Shown here: in pieces, positions 20,365 to 28,341 of the stretch
Position numbering within the stretch: the stretch's first letter is position 1
How the letters are laid out: every line of letters starts with the position of its first letter
Assembly (NCBI GenBank): GCA_903871935.1
Contig: CAIQIQ010000019.1
Coordinates: 28,586-92,585, forward strand
Direction: 5' to 3'
DNA: 64,000 nucleotides
DNA from: an uncultured Phycisphaerales bacterium
Lineage (GTDB): Bacteria; Planctomycetota; Phycisphaerae; Tepidisphaerales; Tepidisphaeraceae
The notes under the pieces: model-generated
The model's input: only the letters and a program-made list of their open reading frames with translations
What the model was told of the DNA's origin: nothing
The model's database searches: none
Position numbers and translations under genes: made by a program

Positions 20365-21456
20365 ATGATCAAACTCGAAGGCTTCAGGAATCCTCATACG
20401 CCCAACTGGCCCGGTCTGCTGGCGAATCTTGCCCGCAAGGGAACGCCCGATCGCGTCTATCACATGGAACTATTCCACGACCCCGAAGTGCAGGATGCGC
20501 TGTGCGAGCGGTTTGCCATCCGCCCCAAGCTCCCGCGCGATCACAAGTTCGCCGGCTACGAGCGCATGGCGCTGGTCAACCGCCTGGTCGGCTGGGACTA
20601 CGTCTGCATCTGGCCGGGTGGGCTAGGCTTTGAGTTCCACAACGCCACGGTGGATGACGTTGGCGATCTGAAGCGCACTTCCGGCCGGACGTTCCGTGAT
20701 GAGCACACCGGCCCGATCTCCAGTTGGGAAGACTTCAAGAAATTCAAGTGGCCCGACCCCACCTCACCCGAGGTTACCGCCCCGTTTGAGTGGTGCAGCC
20801 AGCACATCCCTGAGGATATGGCCCTGGTCGCCTTCACCGGCCACATCTGCGAGGAACTCTCCTGGCTCTTCGGCTTCGAGACCCTCTGCTTCCTGCTCTA
20901 TGATCAGCCCGACCTCGTGCAGGCCGTGGCCGACAAACTCTTCGCCATGTACGACGTCGCGGTTGCCCGCATGCTCCAGTTCCCACGCGTCAAGATGGTC
21001 TGGGCCACCGATGACATGGGCTACCGGACCGGCACGCTGATCGGCCCGAAGGAAATGCGCCATTACGTGCTCAAGACGCACAAGCGACTGGCCGCTCTAT
21101 CCCATGCTGCCGGCCGGCCGTACCTGCTGCACTCCTGCGGCAACCTGACCGACATCATTGATGACCTGATCGACGATGTGAAGATTGACGCCAAACACAG
21201 CTTCGAGGACACGATCGAGGATGTCCGGCAGGCCAAGAATACCTACGGTCGCCGCATCGCCATGATCGGCGGCCTCGACGTCGATTTCCTCTGCCGCAGC
21301 GACGAACAGGCGATCCGCGGCCGTGTTCGGGATACCCTCGACAAATGCCTCCCCGGCGGCGGTTACTGCCTGGGAACCGGCAACAGCGTCGCCAACTACA
21401 TCCCCTTGGACAATTACCTGGCCATGGTCGATGAGGGCATGCTGTATGGCAGATGA
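20365..21456 (+). CDS. Uroporphyrinogen decarboxylase (URO-D/MtaA/CmuA)-family protein
   Basis: A 363-residue cytoplasmic protein with the URO-D fold. Seen are DRVYHMELFHDPEVQDALCE, FTGHICEELSWLFGFETLC, YLLHSCGNLTDIIDDLID (the S/HSCG motif carries the zinc-binding Cys in MtaA-like proteins) and IDAKHSFEDTIEDV, with C-terminal PGGGYCLGTGNSVANYIP. The HSCG and C-terminal pattern is that of methyltransferase-type members (MtaA, CmuA) and of the many uncharacterised planctomycete copies rather than HemE. It follows a terminator, so it has its own transcription unit. Together with the MttB-family gene at 13.7 kb it hints at methyl transfer, but a heme-related role is not supported. Confidence 0.82.
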   Translation: MIKLEGFRNPHTPNWPGLLANLARKGTPDRVYHMELFHDPEVQDALCERFAIRPKLPRDHKFAGYERMALVNRLVGWDYVCIWPGGLGFEFHNATVDDVGDLKRTSGRTFRDEHTGPISSWEDFKKFKWPDPTSPEVTAPFEWCSQHIPEDMALVAFTGHICEELSWLFGFETLCFLLYDQPDLVQAVADKLFAMYDVAVARMLQFPRVKMVWATDDMGYRTGTLIGPKEMRHYVLKTHKRLAALSHAAGRPYLLHSCGNLTDIIDDLIDDVKIDAKHSFEDTIEDVRQAKNTYGRRIAMIGGLDVDFLCRSDEQAIRGRVRDTLDKCLPGGGYCLGTGNSVANYIPLDNYLAMVDEGMLYGR

Positions 21457-21502
21457 TCTTTTGCACCGTTGGCGCTTCTGGCCCAGGGCCTAGTGTCCGA
21501 AC

Positions 21503-21910
21503 ATGAATCACTCTGAAAAAGTCCTCGTGGTACTCTTGCGGCTTTCGGCGGTTCTGCTGCTGGTTGCCTTGATTCCTGCCGTCATGCCGTTCGCATGGAT
21601 GAAGGACATCCACCGGCTTCTGGGAATGGGCGAACTTCCCGAAGGGCCGATCATGAGCTATCTCACCCGTTCGTTGTCCGCCATGTATGCGTTGCACGGA
21701 GCTCTGGTTTTCTTTGTTTCTCTGGACGTTCGCCGTTACCTGCCCCTGGTGAAGTTCATCGCCATCCTGGGGATCATGTTCGGCGTCGGGATGCTGGTTC
21801 TAGACCTCGCAGTCGCGATGCCACCGTTATGGATTGCTGGTGAAGGTCCGTTCATCATCGTCCTCGGTGGCGTCATGCTCCGGCTGACGGCGCGAGTCCA
21901 ACCCGCGTAG
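21503..21910 (+). CDS. Small four-helix membrane protein of unknown function
   Basis: A 135-residue protein with four predicted membrane helices at about residues 8-28, 55-73, 82-102 and 112-128, separated by short loops (WMKDIHRLLGMGELPEGP between helices 1 and 2). I do not recognise a family. It begins 46 bases after the URO-D-like gene on the same strand and could share its transcript. No Shine-Dalgarno site is visible, but the codon usage and the clean helix pattern support a real gene. Confidence 0.65.
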   Translation: MNHSEKVLVVLLRLSAVLLLVALIPAVMPFAWMKDIHRLLGMGELPEGPIMSYLTRSLSAMYALHGALVFFVSLDVRRYLPLVKFIAILGIMFGVGMLVLDLAVAMPPLWIAGEGPFIIVLGGVMLRLTARVQPA

Positions 21911-22486
21911 CGCCGGTGACCCCACCGTCCGCCTGCATTCCGAATCCCTGAACACCGAGCGAGGTACAGGCAGCAGGGCCTTCCGTCCGTATCTTAAGCC
22001 CCAACGGGGCGCAAGTGCACAGCCCAGGGCAAGGCGTACCCGCCGCCCTGGGTATCGTCGTCACAAGAACAAAGAGCCCTGCAAGGGCGAGACAATGATC
22101 GGAAGATACGAGACACCACCCAATCAACAGCACCATTCCCAACACCGCACCTCATACCGCCTTGGGTTCGCAGCCAGCCCACAGAATCTGCCGGGATCGC
22201 CGTCTTCATCGAGTCGGCGGAGCAGAAGGCTGAGTAGTAACGTCCCAGAACCCCGCCGTGGGCGGTGGGCGCAAACCGTTTCCTCTCTCGATGTCTTCTA
22301 TCAGAAACAGGATCGTGTCATATGCCAGATACGCTTGAGCGAAGTCCACGCTGGCCAGGTCGTCGCCGGGGATCGTCGGGGGGATACGCGGCCGGGAGTG
22401 TTTAGCCACGCACCAACGGGCTGACGCCCGCTGCTCCTTGGGGGCATGGGGTTGTCGCGAGGCTTGTCATCGCGGATAGTAGGGGC
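21911..22486. other. Non-coding region with dispersed palindromes
   Basis: 576 bases without a supported gene. It contains the triple-hairpin repeat at 21998-22088 and a further small hairpin CGGGC-TGAC-GCCCG at 22417-22430 within the phrase CAACGGGCTGACGCCCGCTG, a kind of sequence often dispersed between genes in planctomycetes. A 67-codon minus-strand frame (22206-22409) was seen but has no family features. The base composition of the plus strand also changes from C-rich to G-rich across this stretch. Confidence 0.6.
21998..22088. repeat. Triple-hairpin dispersed repeat module
   Basis: Three short palindromes in a row: GCCCC-AAC-GGGGC at 21998-22010, CCCAGGGC...GCCCTGGG at 22023-22052, and GCCCT-GCA-AGGGC at 22076-22088. 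I recognise this order as resembling a repeat module common between genes of planctomycetes and other soil bacteria, REP-like in appearance. No transposase is nearby. Confidence 0.6.
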
Positions 22487-23959
22487 GTGCCACACTGGTT
22501 CTACATCGTTTTGGTGTTTGTTTTCGGGTCGTGCATTGGGAGTTTTCTCAATGTGGTGGTCTGGCGGTTGCCGCGGGGGAAGAGTCTTTTGTGGCCGCCG
22601 TCGGCGTGCCCGAAGTGCGGGCATCAACTGGGGGCGCGGGACAATATCCCGGTTTTTGGCTGGGTTTTTCTGGGTGGGAAGTGTCGGTATTGCCGGGCAC
22701 CGGTGTCGGTGCGGTATCCGATTATCGAGGCGATAACGGGGTTGCTGTTTGTCGTCTACTATGTGGCGTTCTTCGTGTATGGGCTGGGGCCGAGCCTGAC
22801 GACGTATGACAGTTGGGGCGGGCCGGAGCATATGGTGTTGCGGGCGATTGAGCAGGACTGGGGGATCTATGTGCTGAGCGTGGTGCTGGTGAGCATGCTG
22901 CTGGCGGCCAGCCTGATCGATGCTGAGTTGTATATCATCCCGATTGAGTTGCCCTGGACTGTGGCGGTCGTGGCGTTTGTGGGATATGCGCTGATTGCGA
23001 GCCCGCGGCAGCCGGGGGCACTGATGGCCGGGCCGGTGGGCGGGGCGTTTGCGGCCGGGGGGGCGATTGGGCTCTTGATCGCCAATGTGTTGCTGTGGCT
23101 GAAGGTTCTGCCGCGCAGCTTTCCGCAGGGCGAGCCGATCCTGGAATGGGAGCGGAAGGAGATGGAGAAGACGCTGGCGGAGGAGAAGAAACTGAAGGAG
23201 GAGGGGAAGGATGCGAAGGTTTTCGAGGAGCCGGAAAAGGCTTCGGCGTCGCCGGTGCTGATCGGGGTGGTGGGAGTTGTGGGCCTGGTGGGGCTGGGAT
23301 GGCTGCTTTGGATGCTGACGCAGAATGCGGCGATGGCGATTGCGGTGGCGAGCGTGGTCGGACTTTGGTTTGCAGCGCATGTGGGGATTGGGGCGAAGAT
23401 CTCAGAGGAGTTGCAGGAACAGGAAGAACTGCCTCCGGTGGCGACGAAGGGAGAGATTCGCAGGCAGATGCTGATTGAGGTGGGGTTTGCGTTGATCCCA
23501 ATCGTATTGGCGCTCGGGGCGGCCGGTTGTGCGCTGTATGTGCCATCGCTGCGCATTTGGTGGGGAGAGATGATTGGCCAGAATGCGTGGCTGAGCGGGT
23601 TGTTGGGAAGTGTGCTGGGAGCGCTGGTGGCGGGGGGAGCAATCTGGGTGACGCGGGCGCTGGCGACGCTGGCGCTGGGACGGGTGGCGATGGGACAGGG
23701 GGATACCCATCTGATGATCGGAATCGGGGCGGTGCTGGGGGCGGGACCGTCGGTTCTGGTGTTTTTCATCGCGCCGTTTGCGGGGCTGGCAATGGGGCTT
23801 TACAGGTGGGTGAGCAAGGGGGCGAGGGAGATGCCGTACGGGCCATACCTGAGCCTGGCGGCGGCGGTGGTGATCCTGCTGTATCGATACGTGGCCGATT
23901 ACTTCGCGCCGTCGCTGGCAGTGATCGGGGATATGCTGAGGCAGTGGATGGGAGGATGA
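22487..23959 (+). CDS. Prepilin peptidase (type 4 leader peptidase), enlarged
   Basis: A 490-residue inner-membrane aspartyl protease that cleaves leaders of type IV pilins or pseudopilins. It begins at GTG 22487. The N-terminal domain has FGSCIGSFLNVVVWRLPRG and the four-cysteine zinc motif CPKCG...CRYC typical of PilD. The first catalytic Asp lies in SLIDAELYIIP (Asp145), the second in GQGDTHLM (Asp406), with the usual G-GD form. The two aspartates are about 260 residues apart instead of some 65, because of an inserted charged stretch (residues about 217-260) and several extra membrane helices. No pilin gene is adjacent. Confidence 0.9.
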   Translation: MPHWFYIVLVFVFGSCIGSFLNVVVWRLPRGKSLLWPPSACPKCGHQLGARDNIPVFGWVFLGGKCRYCRAPVSVRYPIIEAITGLLFVVYYVAFFVYGLGPSLTTYDSWGGPEHMVLRAIEQDWGIYVLSVVLVSMLLAASLIDAELYIIPIELPWTVAVVAFVGYALIASPRQPGALMAGPVGGAFAAGGAIGLLIANVLLWLKVLPRSFPQGEPILEWERKEMEKTLAEEKKLKEEGKDAKVFEEPEKASASPVLIGVVGVVGLVGLGWLLWMLTQNAAMAIAVASVVGLWFAAHVGIGAKISEELQEQEELPPVATKGEIRRQMLIEVGFALIPIVLALGAAGCALYVPSLRIWWGEMIGQNAWLSGLLGSVLGALVAGGAIWVTRALATLALGRVAMGQGDTHLMIGIGAVLGAGPSVLVFFIAPFAGLAMGLYRWVSKGAREMPYGPYLSLAAAVVILLYRYVADYFAPSLAVIGDMLRQWMGG

Positions 23960-24027
23960 GCGAAAGAGCGGAAAGCCGAAAGGGGGGTGGTTGACGTTGG
24001 GTGGGGGGGCAATAGCATGGCGGGGAT

Positions 24028-24645
24028 ATGGCGATTGCGATCATAGATTATGGGATGGCGAACCTGCGCTCGGTGCAGAAGGGGTTTGCGCAGGTGGGGG
24101 TGGCGACGGAGATCATTGACGATCCAGCGATGGCGAGCGGGTTTGACCGGCTGGTGCTGCCGGGGGTTGGGGCTTTTCAGGATGCGGTGGCGACGCTGAG
24201 GGCGAAGGGGTGGGACCAGGTGGTGATCGGGCACATCAATGCTGGACGGCCGCTGCTGGGGATTTGCCTGGGGCTGCAGATGCTATTTGATGTGGGATAT
24301 GAAGATGGTGAGCATAAGGGCTTGGGAGTGATTCCGGGGAAGTGCGTGCGATTTGATGTGGACAGGGCGTATGGACTGAAGGTGCCGCACATGGGGTGGA
24401 ATCAGGTGAACGTTGTTCGGCCCTGCCCGCTGTATCGGGGGATTGAGGCGGGATCAGGCGTATATTTCGTGCACAGCTATCATGTGCAGCCAGTAGATCA
24501 GGCCGTGGTGGCGACGACGACAGAATATGGACGGGAGTTTGTGTCGAGCATCTGGCGTGAGAATGTCATGGCGACGCAGTTTCACCCGGAGAAGAGCCAG
24601 GCGGTGGGGTTAAAGATACTGGAGAATTTCGCGAAGAGTCTCTAG
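24028..24645 (+). CDS. hisH: Imidazole glycerol phosphate synthase, glutamine amidotransferase subunit HisH
   Basis: A 205-residue cytoplasmic class I glutamine amidotransferase that supplies ammonia to HisF in histidine synthesis. Diagnostic motifs are IIDYGMANLRSV at the N-terminus, LPGVGAFQDA, the nucleophile Cys in GICLGLQMLFD, the HisH-specific PHMGWNQV, and the catalytic His and Glu in QFHPEKSQ. Length is normal for the family. Other his genes are not in the window, so the histidine genes are scattered here. The gene is convergent with the parvulin gene, with a 7-base gap. Confidence 0.97.
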   Translation: MAIAIIDYGMANLRSVQKGFAQVGVATEIIDDPAMASGFDRLVLPGVGAFQDAVATLRAKGWDQVVIGHINAGRPLLGICLGLQMLFDVGYEDGEHKGLGVIPGKCVRFDVDRAYGLKVPHMGWNQVNVVRPCPLYRGIEAGSGVYFVHSYHVQPVDQAVVATTTEYGREFVSSIWRENVMATQFHPEKSQAVGLKILENFAKSL

Positions 24646-24656
24646 GCGGAGCCTAG
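24642..24656. terminator. Small hairpin spanning the two convergent stop codons
   Basis: CTAGGC-GGA-GCCTAG forms a 6-bp stem with a 3-base loop and includes the TAG of hisH and the stop of the convergent parvulin-type gene. It could serve as a shared terminator, but no T-run follows and the stem is short. Confidence 0.3.
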
Positions 24657-25855
24657 TGGGTGCTTTTGGCCCAAAGGGGGTAGTTCTGCATGGCCATTTC
24701 CACAGCGCTTTGGGTCATGTCGGGATTCTCGCGAACCATCGACTTGCCGCGGAGGTTACGCTCGATGGCTTCGGTGAGAGCGCGGAACTGACGTGACCAG
24801 AGCGTGCCGCGGATTTTGTCCTGGGTCTCGCGGGCGTCGAAGGACATGACGGTGCCTTCTTTGCGGGACTCGACTTTGGCAATGTAGAAGCCGTTGGCGT
24901 CTTCGATGATGGGAGTGATTTGTCCAACGGGGGTCGCCCAGAGTGCCTGCTCGACCTTTTCCAGCCGATAGGCGCCGCGCTGGACGGTTAGCTGGCCGCC
25001 GGATCGGGCGAGATTGGGGTCATCGTTGTTGGTGCGGGCAAGTTCGGCAAAGTCGGCGGTCTTGGCTTTGGCCAGCAGTTCTTGTGCGCGCCGGCTGGCT
25101 TCGGCTTTATCCGGGTATCTTCGCGTGGCGATCTGGATGATGCGGAAGGTGATCTCATCCTGCTGCGTGAATTCACTCTGAAGGTTGGCGTTGTAGTAGC
25201 TCCGCATATCGTCAGCGGTGATCTGGATCCTGGGGACGACCTTGCGACGGTAGAAGACTTCGGTCATCTGTTTGCGGTATTCGGCGAGGATCAATTCATC
25301 AAAATCGTCGCCATCGGCGGCGGCCTTGTGACGGGCAAGTTCGGCGGAGCCACCGGCGTCGGTGATGCGGCGAGTGCGGGCCTGCATGGTGAGCATCTCG
25401 GCGATCTTGCGATCCTCATCGCTGAGAGTGCGATCGGCGGCGCCGTAGACGAGTTCATCGCGTTCAAGGCCTTGGATCTTCTTGGTTACCTCCTGAGTTG
25501 CCAGTGAACGAAACTGCTGCTCATCCATTTCCGAGGCGCGGGCGGAAAGCTCGGGGCTGAGTTGGCGGAGGACTTTGTTGGCGAAGATCGGGGTGCCGTT
25601 GACTTCGGCGACAACGCCGCCGAGGGTCTTGTAGCCGCCGAGGGAAGCGCCTTGTAGATGGATAGCGCTGGGGACGGGTGCGGCGGCGTGCTGGCGCATG
25701 GGGGCCGGAGCAACCGCGCGGGCGACCTGGGGCGCGAGATCGGGCCTCTGGAATGAAGCAGAAGCCAAAGGAACGGAAGGGCGTGAGGACTCGCAACCCG
25801 CCAGCAGCAGCAGGGGAGCGACCAATAGCCAGGATTTTGAGCGCGGATCGATCAT
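24653..25855 (-). CDS. Parvulin-type peptidyl-prolyl isomerase lipoprotein (SurA/PrsA-like)
   Basis: A 400-residue exported foldase. The leader MIDPRSKSWLLVAPLLLLAGC has a perfect lipobox LAGC. A SurA_N-like segment begins with VVAEVNGTPIFANKVLRQLS (about residue 70), and the PpiC domain sits near residues 220-330 with ADFAELARTNNDDPNLARSGG and VGQITPIIEDANGFYIAKVE. The protein probably helps outer-membrane or periplasmic proteins fold. The frame is open 58 codons further upstream, but that part overlaps the upstream gene and lacks a signal sequence; AGGAAA precedes the chosen ATG. Confidence 0.88.
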   Translation of the reverse strand: MIDPRSKSWLLVAPLLLLAGCESSRPSVPLASASFQRPDLAPQVARAVAPAPMRQHAAAPVPSAIHLQGASLGGYKTLGGVVAEVNGTPIFANKVLRQLSPELSARASEMDEQQFRSLATQEVTKKIQGLERDELVYGAADRTLSDEDRKIAEMLTMQARTRRITDAGGSAELARHKAAADGDDFDELILAEYRKQMTEVFYRRKVVPRIQITADDMRSYYNANLQSEFTQQDEITFRIIQIATRRYPDKAEASRRAQELLAKAKTADFAELARTNNDDPNLARSGGQLTVQRGAYRLEKVEQALWATPVGQITPIIEDANGFYIAKVESRKEGTVMSFDARETQDKIRGTLWSRQFRALTEAIERNLRGKSMVRENPDMTQSAVEMAMQNYPLWAKSTH

Positions 25856-25937
25856 GCTTTTTCCTGTCGGTGCGGCATTGTAGCGAGCGGGACAGTGAAT
25901 CCCAAATGGTGAAAAGCGATGTCGCATTGCGGGCGTG

Positions 25938-27071
25938 TCAGGGCGAGGCGGTCGTAGTTGTGGGTGGAGGCTGCAGAGAGTCGAGCAGGGCATCATCGGG
26001 AGTGACGTCAACGGCGCGGACGATACCATCGCGGCTGATGATGATGGTGGCGGGGAATTCTACGACACCGTATTGGGCGGCGAAGGCAGAGGGGTCGGAC
26101 GCCTCGCGGATGACAGTCCAGGGGATGGGTTTGTGCTGGGCCAGGTAAGTGCGGACGGCATCATCTGAGCTGTCGCAGAGAATGGTAACGATGGCGACGT
26201 TGGCAGGCAGATCGGCAAAGGACTGGAGCAGGGCATTGTGCTGGGTCTGCCACTGGGGCGAGGTGGTCAGACCGAAGTGGACGATGAGCGTCTGTCCGGC
26301 AAGCGATTGGGTGCTGAATGGTTGGCCGGCGATGGTGGGGGCCTTGACGAGCAGCGGCTTGCCGAGCAGGGAGCGGCGTTTTTCGGCGAAGCGGAATTGG
26401 TCATGGGCAGCGAGCGCCAAGGGGCCGGTCAGGTGGGTGGTGATGATCGACTCAATCTGGGGGGCAAGGGGCGACATGGGGGGAAGGTCTTCGCGCATCT
26501 GGAGGAGGAGGCTGGCCAGGTCGTCGTCCGTACGATTGGCGATGGCGAGGGCCTGGAGTTCGTCGAGGACTTTCTGGGCTTCGGCCGGTCGGTTGAGGCG
26601 GGGCCACCAGCGGGTGAGATACCAGGCATGGCGGGCGAAGGGTGCGTTTTCGGGGGTGGTGTGCCGGCGGTAGTCGTCCAGGGAAATGATTGAGGGATGA
26701 TCACCCAGGAATGCCATGATCGCCAGAATGTGGAAATAGTGTTGGCGGGCGGCCGAGCGTACGGCGGGGAGGGTGGAGTTGGCGTGGAACATCTCAATGG
26801 TGAGGGCGAGAGATTTGCGGAGCAGGGGAAGGGCATCGGGGGCGACCTTCGCGCGGGCTTCGAGGCTGGTGAGATCGCGCGGCGGTGGAAGTATGGCACG
26901 AAGAGCCTGGCTGGTTGAGTTCCAATCGTCCATGACCTGAGAGTCAGATCGCGTGGTGGTCGCGGAGGTGAGATAGGAGGAGGGTACGGAGGGCGAAGCG
27001 GGCATGGCAGCTAAGGCGGCAGCGCTGGCGGAGGCAAGCAGCGTGGCGGCTAAGCACTTATGGCACAGCAT
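25938..27071 (-). CDS. Secreted thioredoxin-fold protein lacking CxxC
   Basis: A 377-residue exported protein with a signal peptide (ASASAAALAAMPA). Residues 40-220 are mostly helical and of unknown function. From about residue 245 a TlpA/AhpC-type thioredoxin fold is recognisable: GQPFSTQSLAGQTLIVHFGL, then NVAIVTILCDSSDDAVRTYL, and YGVVEFPATIIISRDGIVRA with the cis-proline. Where TlpA proteins have WCxxC, this protein has LTTSPQWQ, so both redox cysteines are absent and a thiol-disulfide function is unlikely. It lies 82 bases upstream of the parvulin-type lipoprotein on the same strand; both may serve protein quality control outside the cytoplasm. Confidence 0.75.
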   Translation of the reverse strand: MLCHKCLAATLLASASAAALAAMPASPSVPSSYLTSATTTRSDSQVMDDWNSTSQALRAILPPPRDLTSLEARAKVAPDALPLLRKSLALTIEMFHANSTLPAVRSAARQHYFHILAIMAFLGDHPSIISLDDYRRHTTPENAPFARHAWYLTRWWPRLNRPAEAQKVLDELQALAIANRTDDDLASLLLQMREDLPPMSPLAPQIESIITTHLTGPLALAAHDQFRFAEKRRSLLGKPLLVKAPTIAGQPFSTQSLAGQTLIVHFGLTTSPQWQTQHNALLQSFADLPANVAIVTILCDSSDDAVRTYLAQHKPIPWTVIREASDPSAFAAQYGVVEFPATIIISRDGIVRAVDVTPDDALLDSLQPPPTTTTASP

Positions 27072-27248
27072 GTTGGCGTATTGAAGCGGAATGGGCGTTG
27101 CTTTGCAAAACGGCGGGTGGCATTCTACACTCTTCGCGATCCGTTGGCTCGGCGATCTGAGCCGCCGGAGCGATGGGTGGGAAGTCAGGCGAGTTTGGCT
27201 GACTGCTCACACAATTATCCTCCCCCCGGGGAGGCCACGGAGAGGAAC

Positions 27249-27295
27249 AGCCTGAAGGCTGTACTACGGACATAGGCTGAAGCCTGTACTACGAA
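27249..27295. repeat. Two 22-bp direct repeats just upstream of atpG
   Basis: Copies at 27249-27270 and 27274-27295 differ at three positions. Each starts with a small palindrome (AGCCT-GA-AGGCT and AGGCT-GA-AGCCT) followed by GTACTACGRA. Two of the three differences are complementary changes that keep the palindrome. The pair ends 16 bases before the atpG start. Confidence 0.7.
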
Positions 27296-27311
27296 CGAAG
27301 AGAAGTGTCCC

Positions 27312-28331
27312 ATGGCCAAGGCTCGGGCAATAGTCAAACGCCGCAAATCGGTTAAGAGTACGCGCAAGATCACCAAGACGATGCAGATGATCGCGACGGC
27401 GAAGTTCCAGAAAGCGCTGAAGCGGGCGGTGGCGGCCAAGCCGTTCACATACAAGGTTCGCGAGATGGTTGCGGATCTGGTGGAGGCGGTGGGGGAGTTC
27501 AAGCATCCACTGATTGATTCGGCGGAACGACCGAAGACCAATCGCGTGGTGGTGCTGGTCATGGTGGGCAACCGTGGCTTGGCAGGGGCGTACAACGGGA
27601 ATGTACTGCGGATGACGGAGCGGTTCTTGAAGGAGCAGGCGGCGGCGGGGATAGCCGTTGAACTCAACACGGCGGGAAAGAAGGCATACAGCTATTTCAC
27701 GTTCCTCAAGCGGACGATTTCGCATCGGTACGACCCGATCGTCGAGACGACTCTCTTTCCTGAAGTGCAGGCGCTGGCGGATCGACTGATGAAGATGTGC
27801 GCTGATGGCGAGGTGGATGCGGTGTATGTGGCGTACACGAATTTCATCAGCACGGGCGTGCAGAAGGCAGATATGCTGAAACTGCTGCCGCTGACCAGCG
27901 CGACAAGTGCGTCTGAGCAACTGGCGCTGCACGGCAAGGAGAGCCAGGAGGCCCTGGACAAGGTCGGCCACCATCCCACCGGAATGACCGAGATTGCCAA
28001 ACTTGAGGTGCAGAAGCGCGCCCGCGGGCAAATTATGCGGACGTTGCCGGATGAACTTCTGCGCGATGACCGGCTCGTTTATGAGTTCGGCCCGTCGGCG
28101 AAAGAACTGATGGAGGAACTGCTGCCGATTACGGTGCGAACCACGCTGTATCAGTGTTTCCTCGATGCGGCGACAAGCGAAAATGTGGCGCGCATGGTAT
28201 CGATGAAGGCGGCGACCGATAACGCGGACAAACTGATCAAGTCGCTGACCATGCAGTACAACCGCGCGCGGCAGAGCCAGATTACTACGGAACTGTCGGA
28301 GATCATGGGCGGCGTTGAGGCGATGAAGTAA
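27312..28331 (+). CDS. atpG: ATP synthase gamma subunit
   Basis: A 339-residue central-stalk subunit of F1 ATP synthase. The N-terminus RRKSVKSTRKITKTMQMIAT and the C-terminus ARMVSMKAATDNADKLIKSL followed by NRARQSQITTELSEI are unmistakable gamma signatures that form the coiled-coil rotor. The usual length is about 285-295 residues; the extra 45-50 residues lie in the Rossmann-like middle part (about residues 195-250, including ALHGKESQEALDKVGHHPTG). No other ATP synthase gene is present in the window, while gamma normally sits between atpA and atpD. GH4 follows 10 bases downstream. Confidence 0.93.
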   Translation: MAKARAIVKRRKSVKSTRKITKTMQMIATAKFQKALKRAVAAKPFTYKVREMVADLVEAVGEFKHPLIDSAERPKTNRVVVLVMVGNRGLAGAYNGNVLRMTERFLKEQAAAGIAVELNTAGKKAYSYFTFLKRTISHRYDPIVETTLFPEVQALADRLMKMCADGEVDAVYVAYTNFISTGVQKADMLKLLPLTSATSASEQLALHGKESQEALDKVGHHPTGMTEIAKLEVQKRARGQIMRTLPDELLRDDRLVYEFGPSAKELMEELLPITVRTTLYQCFLDAATSENVARMVSMKAATDNADKLIKSLTMQYNRARQSQITTELSEIMGGVEAMK

Positions 28332-28341
28332 AAGGAGCAAG

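Noticed and set aside
22206..22409. 67-codon minus-strand frame that could be a small protein
   Set aside because: No family motif, no ribosome site, and it lies in a region of dispersed palindromes; evidence too thin to call a gene.
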